Of a DNA stretch of 64,000 bases, positions 58,311 to 64,000 are shown one piece after another (position 1 is the first letter of the stretch; every line of letters begins with the position of its first letter). The DNA lies in NCBI GenBank assembly GCA_025435555.1, contig JAIWWG010000024.1, forward strand, positions 62,001 to 126,000. The letters run 5' to 3'. A program made the position numbers and the translations under genes. Under the pieces are notes generated by a model that saw nothing but the letters and a program-made list of their open reading frames with translations, was not told the origin of the DNA and searched no databases. The stretch comes from Chytriomyces cf. hyalinus JEL632 (Eukaryota; Chytridiomycota; Chytridiomycetes; Chytridiales; Chytriomycetaceae).

Positions 58311-60202
58311 ATGACAGCATCCAAGCCCACCATCGCAAACTTGGGACTCTCCGCCACGCCCATCTTCAGACCCCTCAACGAGATCATGAACAAAGCAGGT
58401 CCACGCGGTGCTCCACCAAGTTGCGCTGACCAGGTGCTTGCAAAGCTGTGTCCTATCCTGCCGGCACCACCCATACCGTCGACCTCTGCACGCCCAGCAG
58501 ACGCCCGCTATACTCCCGCCGAGTTAATTATCCAACTTCAGCCAGCTATTCAATTGTAAGTGGCTCAGATCACTCTGGGATTCCATTTGTTACCCTTTAC
58601 TGACGGATTTGTTCGAATGCAACAGATATCGATTCAGTCGCTCCCAGGAGGTCAATGCTATCATCAGATGCTTACCTCAATGCTTTCGACCAACGGAGTC
58701 GGAAGAGACGCAGATGTACGAATACCTGTTCAAGACCCTTGAAACTCAAGACGTGCGGCGGTACTACGAGTTGAAAGCGCAACAACTCCGCCGAGAAGCA
58801 TATCCAGAAAGTCTGACGGTGCTCGGTCGCAAGGCTACCCAGCGGCCTCCCAACCAGAGGTAACGTCTTCTTTTTTTTTGTTTTTTTTTTGTTTCCACTT
58901 GGTGTCCATGTGAAGTGAAGACTCATGTAGATTCTGTTATCTCTATTCGACAGTTTAAATCCGTCCTCGGTTCTATATCCGTCCCCTGTTCCAAGTCCAG
59001 GCTCATTGCCCAAGCGAGGTGCTTCGACAGCGTCATCCGCCTCGCCGATGCGACACGCACCATCGCACGCTTCTTCCCCACGCTCTGTACCCACAGCAAA
59101 TGCAGAGGACGGGGTTGACATGCCGTCTCTGCCAAAACTGAATGAGTACATTGTTAAAGAAGTTTTATCGAAAGTTCAAGACCAAAACGGAAAACGCCAG
59201 TCACGATTCACTCCACCAAACACTCCTACCAAACCCAAAGCTCGCAATTCGCAGGACAAGGCAGTGGCAGGCCGCGTGAAAAAAGAAATGAGCCGACTTC
59301 TCGCGGATGAAGGTCGCTGCCAGACAGTCAACCAGTCTGAGCGAGATTCTTCTTCAAGGGCTACTTACGTAGCGTCCGCTCCTCGCTCCTATACCATTAG
59401 CCAAATTCCGAGAAGGTCTACTTCTCTCCCCAAGACGCCGAGAAAACTTTGCAAAAACGCAAACTCATCTGGTTACCTGCAAGCGCTTCCCTTAAATCGC
59501 CAGTTTTCAACCACGTTTCTTCAAAGTCCGCTGTTAAGTCCTGCTGCATCACCACGGGCGATTGGCCATTTTTCAATCCCCTTGCGGGAAAGTCCCATGT
59601 CAAGTCCATTCTCGCAGACGCTTCCGTCGACGGGCCAATTTTCAAACACATTGCTCCAAAATCCAGCGCTTACGTTGGTCAACGATGTTTTCTCAAGTCT
59701 GGCGACTCCCCTCGACCCATTTATGCCGTTGGATGTACGGGGTTCAATGCATCATTCTTTTGGGTCGTCGCTTGACATTAACTCCGCCTTGCTGTCTGCA
59801 CCGCTTCAAGTGCCAGACATGAATCTGAACCAACCGAGCGCCGGAAATTTCATGAACGCCGACTTTGCAAATGAATACTCAATGTATTTCTACAACAAAG
59901 GCTTCGGAGACGCACAAGCATCACACGGGCTGGCCCAGAATGCATTATGGATGCACTCCCAACCACCAGCAAACATGTTCTTGGATTCTGGACCTGTTTT
60001 CATACCTCCAACCAGCACGCAAGGGGAGGATGGTTTGAGCCTCAGTGACTTGATGTCTGCGGGTACTCCCAGAATTTCGGTATACGACACGAGTAACCAT
60101 TTTCTCAACAGCAATCCTGGTGTTGCCTTGGACAAGGCGAGGTTGTCGGCTGGTGACAGGTCGCTTTCGGATATTTTGGGTCTCAGTACCTTCAATTCTT
60201 GA
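58311..60202 (+). CDS. Unrecognised protein with triple FS-SP repeat
   Basis: Three exons. Exon 1 (58311-58557) starts MTASKPTIANLGLSATP and ends LIIQLQPAIQL. Exon 2 has YRFSRSQEVNAIIRCLPQCF and YEYLFKTLETQDVRRYYELKAQQLRREAYPESL, a charged helical block. Exon 3 starts near LNPSSVLYPSPVPSPG and is Ser/Pro-rich. Around 59485-59680 it holds three copies of an about 21-residue unit: QFSTTFLQSPLLS, HFSIPLRESPMSS and QFSNTLLQNPALT. The C-terminus has LSLSDLMSAGTP and RSLSDILGLSTFN, a repeated LSDxxS motif. Length about 600 residues. No enzyme domain, signal peptide or membrane segment is visible. Possibly a disordered scaffold or transcriptional regulator; not identified. Confidence 0.65.
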
Positions 60203-61689
60203 ATCACACAGTTTAGCGCGATTTTCTGCGGGGTATCTTTTTTACTACTGCTTTCTCTCCCCCGCTTCACTTCATGGACACTTCTTTCTTTCAGATGGAT
60301 TACTTTTTTACCTTCAGTCACTTGTCTTTATTCACGGACACTTTCATACGTATTACTACTTTTCTACCCTACACGCAGCACATTTGCGATACAATAAATG
60401 AACGGCTCGATGCCTTAGACGAAACAAGTGTTGGTTGTGGTATATTTGAGTTTTCGTTGGACATGGCCAAAAGCTCGCAAACAAACACGGCGGCCGCATC
60501 GACGACAAAATGGGACAATTCCGGCGATTCATAAACCTCATAACCTTTCAGCAGAAGAACCCCCCCTGCCACAGAATGGGTGGTGGACCAGTCAGGATTT
60601 TTTTTGCTGCAACCGAAAATGGGTGGTGAGAGTCATCATAACTCAAATCAGCCATGCGTTTTTATGCTTTACTTTTTTTACTTATCAGGACTTGCAGGCG
60701 AAAAGCAGCACTCCTTCGGCCTGTGTCACGATTCTGGTGCTGTCTGGTGGAATTAAAGACTCGTTTTTCGCGAGCCACAATGACGACGTCGACGCTTCGC
60801 ATCAAATTTTGTTTGGGGTTCGCCATTTCAGCGCACGTCGACTTTCGAAATTTGCCGTGATTTCGCTTTCTGCCATCTTTCTGATTGGATGGACATATTT
60901 TGTCTTGAACTGTGCAATATCTTTTGGATGGGAGCGTGTGTAAAGAGCTTGGAGCAGAGTTCGAAGTGCAAAGTGAGTGCTGAAGTTTCAAAAAATGGAT
61001 TTTTTTTGTGAATCATCCGTTGTATGTTACCAGAGCAACCTTGATCGATTGGACCAGAACAGAGGGGAAGCCCAACTTGAAACCGTTAATGAGTGAAACT
61101 CGCAGACAGGGTTTTCAAGCAAACATAGTTTGGGGGGCATCACTGGTCATGATATATCTTTTGGTAGGTTTGTTCCGTTTCTTTTTGAGGCATTTACGGT
61201 GCAACGCAATAACGTCATATTCTATATTCATCTTTTGTTATTTTGCCTGGCCCCCGTGCCTGTTCAATGGAACACGAATAGCGAGCACACGCATATATTT
61301 TTTTTCGCGTTTAACTTAAGGATCGGTGCTCTTGTTCTCCAGAGCCACATTTGCAAATCAGTTCCAACTGTTGGAATGATCCACATGACACAAGTCAGGG
61401 TTTCAGCGAGCACTGAGAAGCGCAGCAACTCATTCCCATCTCACACCAACCATGGGATTACAGCGTATTCGAAAACACATGTGTGCAACTTTGCGTGTGT
61501 TTGAGTTACAGCCAAAATCGTTTACTGAACAATTTCTTGATTTCGAAACACGGACAGTCCCCATCTCCGCATCTCCGCATCACATCTCATGCCTGAAAAC
61601 GCAATTCATTCTGGAATTCGAAAAAATAATAATCGCTTAAGCACCCTGCCCACCATTCCAAAAACATTACAATCAAGCTCACGAAAAAT
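60203..61689. other. Long gene-poor stretch
   Basis: About 1.5 kb after the triple-repeat gene. The open frames here (for example around 60428-60943 and 61008-61319) lack recognisable domains, consistent start contexts or intron joins. The sequence is pyrimidine-rich in the first 150 bp, as expected for a 3' region. It adjoins a decayed gene and may itself be decayed sequence. Confidence 0.35.
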
Positions 61690-62350
61690 ATGTCTCAAGT
61701 CTACGCTCTCGGTAGTTAGCTTCCTGCTAACATTCTCCTTTATACGTTTTCACTGAACGCGCAGTTTTCCCTTTTCCCAAAACGCGGAGCAGGTGTCACT
61801 GAATCCCAAAAACAACTCCAATTGATTTTCCATCCCACGCAGACAAGTCGGACCAAGCGATGTACACATCTAAAGTCGAGTACTGCGGAATATGCCATTC
61901 CGATATGCACTTTTTTGCCGCCAAAAATTGGGGGCGCAAACGCAAAGCCATCTGTCCACTAGTCAATTGCTTGGCAAAAGTCCCTCAGATTGGGGATCTC
62001 AAAGTGTCCAATTTCAAGAATTGGAGATTCTGTCGGTGTTGGATGCTTTGTGGGACGCGTGTGGGGAGTGCAAGCAGTGTCAGGATTCTGCGGATCAGTT
62101 TTGCGAAAAGGGATTGCATTTCTTTCTCACAGCTTTCTTTTATTCCCTCAGAAAAAGATGGATCCCCATTAACTGATGGTACCGGGCACACCATGGGCAG
62201 ATATAGCCAGGCCATGGTGGTGGTGGACGAGGCGTTTTGTTCTGTCTGTTCCATCCAACCTTGACGCAGCTGCCGCTGCCCCTCTGCTGTGTGCCGGAAT
62301 CACCGTGCACAGCCAAATGAAGCACGACGGCGTTAAAGGCAGTTTGAATG
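61690..62350 (+). pseudogene. Decayed zinc-type alcohol dehydrogenase (CAD/YahK-like)
   Basis: Pieces of a zinc alcohol dehydrogenase lie in order but in shifting frames: MSQVYALG, GPSDVHI, KVEYCGICHSDMHF (catalytic zinc motif), KIGDSVGVGCFV-like residues, ACGECKQCQDSADQFC (structural zinc), DGTGHTMGRYSQAMVVV, and NLDAAAAAPLLCAGIT. A stop or frameshift separates almost every pair, for example a TAA right after DVHI and a shift between VGCFV and ACGEC. The sequence ends after APLLCAGIT, so the NAD-binding Rossmann half is missing. Introns do not explain the shifts inside conserved motifs. Family: cinnamyl-alcohol dehydrogenase/aldehyde reductase type, by the AGIT motif. Confidence 0.75.
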
Positions 62351-62919
62351 CGGACACTGTTGTTCAAGTTTAATTTTTCTCTTTCGGCGCATTTGTGCTT
62401 ATTTTGAGTAAAGATGGTCTCCACTTGGGCTGCAACTGGTCGAAAAGGATGTTTCGAAGGCTGAGTTTTTTCAAGAGACTGATTGGGTGAGGTGACGTGT
62501 TTTCTGGTAATTTGGAATTTGGGGATTTTATTTTGAATCATTTTATTTTCGTTTGTCTTGTCCGTTAATACTTGCTTGATCCATGTCCAGACCCAGACAG
62601 CACATCAGAGCATGTCAATCCAGCTGTCTGGTAACTACTAGGACTGCAAGTAACCATATGATGTAAAGAACGGTGTCCCTCAAACCGCCCGCATGGGGCA
62701 TAAAACGTTGTGGCGGCGGGTGGCGCCCGCCCTTGTGAGTTAAAAAATAAAAGTTTCACAATTTTTCCAAGACACGCCAGCTGTCCTCCACCCTCAAATG
62801 GAAAAATGGAAAATGGAAAGTGTCAAGTGGGGGAATGCGATGGTCCTTTTTATTCTCCCAAACTCACGTCCCTCTTCAACCAACACCAACCAACCAACCA
62901 ACAAACACTGCAACCAACA
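62351..62919. other. Intergenic region, nothing recognised
   Basis: About 570 bp between the ADH remnant and the LD-PH gene. The last 40 bp before the ATG are a CAAC/CCAA-rich leader-like sequence. No gene is visible. Confidence 0.35.
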
Positions 62920-64000
62920 ATGAGCATCAACAAAATGGAAGCTCTGCTGCGGGACCTAGACTCATCCCTCAACAACCTCACCGTCAACGAGCTGCATGGT
63001 ATGCTGCTCTACACTGTGTCAGCTTCCAACCCAACAGAAACTGATCAACTCCCCCTGCAGATGTCGCAGTTGCATCCAAAACTGTCAAAACTGTTGCCGA
63101 CTTGCTTGGTAACCTTCTCTACAGTTCATGACTGTCATGAAACTGACTCCCCTCACTTCACAGCCGACAGCAGTGCACTCTCCGGACATCTCCACTTTAT
63201 GACTTCCGAGCAGCTCTGGGAGCATCGATTCTTTGTGCTCTCATCCGAGGGCCTGTACATGTTTGCATCCTCATCTGCTACCGAGGAGTGCCAGGACAAG
63301 TTTATTCTCACTCGGTCCACGGTCCTGACAACCAACGTCCAAACTGTCGCATCGACTCCGCTTGCGTTTGAACTGCGTGTCGAGCACCGAGTATGGATGT
63401 GAGTGTCCGTTTCATTTCTCACAAGCCTCCCAGTGCAATGAGAATTTACCCCCACCTCTTTCCCCCCATAAAAAACGAATTCAGCTTGTGCGCTTCCTCA
63501 AAGACATCCAAAAACGCGTGGATCGACATGATCCAAGTCCTCATTACAAAACCAACTCTGTCTTCCAGCGCTTCAATCGATTCCTTCCAAACAAGTTCAA
63601 CCGAACTCTACAGGAACGACAGCACCGGGGACCTGCGCGGATACCCCATCTCACTGAGGAATCCTATGGGCGGAGAATACGTCGACACCCGCTATGTAAA
63701 CGATGCATCCGCACAAGCCATGATGCTCCAAACCCACCAACAACGCCAATACATGCAAGCAGGACAACGCAGCAGCCCTCGATCCCCCACCGTACCCGCT
63801 TTAGTATCTCGCATAAACAGCGTTTCTACATCCTACAGTTCGAGTCGGGATAGCACTGCCACGAGCGATTCATGGTACTTTCAAGGCTCGTCTCCACAAT
63901 CCGACTTTTACAACCCGGCTTCACCGTATGGATCCATTAGTGGATCTTCCATCTACACACATGTACGAAAGCCGTCCATGGGAGAAAGCATGAATGCAGG
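62920..64000 (+). CDS. LD-exon plus PH-domain protein (partial)
   Basis: Exon 1 (62920-62998) encodes MSINKMEALLRDLDSSLNNLTVNELH, an LD-like helix very similar to those of the three paralogues at 2238-6425, and ends in the same phase-1 position. Exon 2 (63061-63108) has SKTVKTVADLL. Exon 3 (63164 on) begins DSSALSGHLHFMTSEQLWEHRFFVL, the first strands of a pleckstrin-homology domain. After another intron the domain closes with LCASSKTSKNAWIDMIQVL, carrying the invariant C-terminal Trp. A Ser/Tyr/Pro-rich tail follows (QQRQYMQAGQRS, SSPRSPTVP) and is open at the window end. The PH domain suggests binding to phosphoinositide membranes; partner unknown. The frame stays open across 64000, so the 3' end is missing. 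Confidence 0.75.

Noticed and set aside
61690-62350. Intact alcohol dehydrogenase with many introns
   Set aside because: The frame changes fall inside conserved motifs without GT-AG pairs, and the cofactor domain is absent.

Overview
The window looks like a compact, intron-rich genome segment from an early-diverging fungus, most likely a chytrid (inference). Supporting signs are a chitin synthase fused to a myosin-motor-like domain, a microsomal-type P450, kynurenine 3-monooxygenase, an RSC9/ARID2-type remodeller subunit and a protein kinase A catalytic subunit. These sit beside genes that are uncommon in yeasts and moulds, such as an STK32/YANK kinase with DFN in place of DFG, ATE1, HYPK and an animal-type haem peroxidase. 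Almost every gene is split by short GT-AG introns, mostly 23 to 90 nt. Intergenic gaps are small, often under 100 bp.

Layout. 266-2006 (-): a Pro-rich membrane protein with a cytoplasmic SAM domain. 2238-6425 (-): three tandem paralogues that each start with a paxillin-LD-like helix and share intron positions. 7085-9121 (+): a DED1/DDX3 helicase. 9376-11983 (-): a SAC phosphoinositide phosphatase. 12165-13759 (-): a secreted GH26-like, GPI-type protein. 14013-14839 (-): a complex I NDUFA7-like subunit. 14933-16698 (-): kynurenine 3-monooxygenase. 17303-18679 (-): a C2H2 factor. 18995-21278 (-): an STK32 kinase. 21406-23201 (-): a LEA2-like membrane protein. 23287-28136 (-): a giant peroxidase/DOMON/cytochrome b561/cytochrome b5/flavoreductase fusion. 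28168-29549 (+): HEM2, divergent from the fusion.

The right half holds a Lys-Pro-Ala repeat protein (29946-31707 +), a short/branched-chain acyl-CoA dehydrogenase (31870-33518 +), an ARID2/RSC9-like protein (33640-36605 -), a P450 (37293-39236 +) and an Ima1-like membrane protein (39764-41817 -). It continues with protein kinase A (42155-46552 +), tRNA-Val(AAC) (47011-47083 -), the myosin-like chitin synthase (47376-52523 -), HYPK (53335-53896 -), ERCC1/RAD10 (53936-54859 +), ATE1 (55153-56887 +), a small secreted protein candidate (57886-58307 +), an unrecognised protein (58311-60202 +) and a decayed zinc alcohol dehydrogenase (about 61690-62350 +). The last gene (62920 onward) is a PH-domain protein whose first exon resembles that of the left-end paralogue array; it is cut by the window end.

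The two strongest leads are these. First, the 1449-residue redox fusion is laid out like a dual oxidase (outer peroxidase, membrane haems, inner FAD/NAD module) but is built from different parts, and it is divergently paired with the haem-synthesis gene HEM2. Second, there is a family of proteins founded on a short LD-motif exon ending in a phase-1 intron; three members are in tandem and a fourth is attached to a PH domain. All functional calls come from reading translated sequence and recognising motifs; no database search was run.
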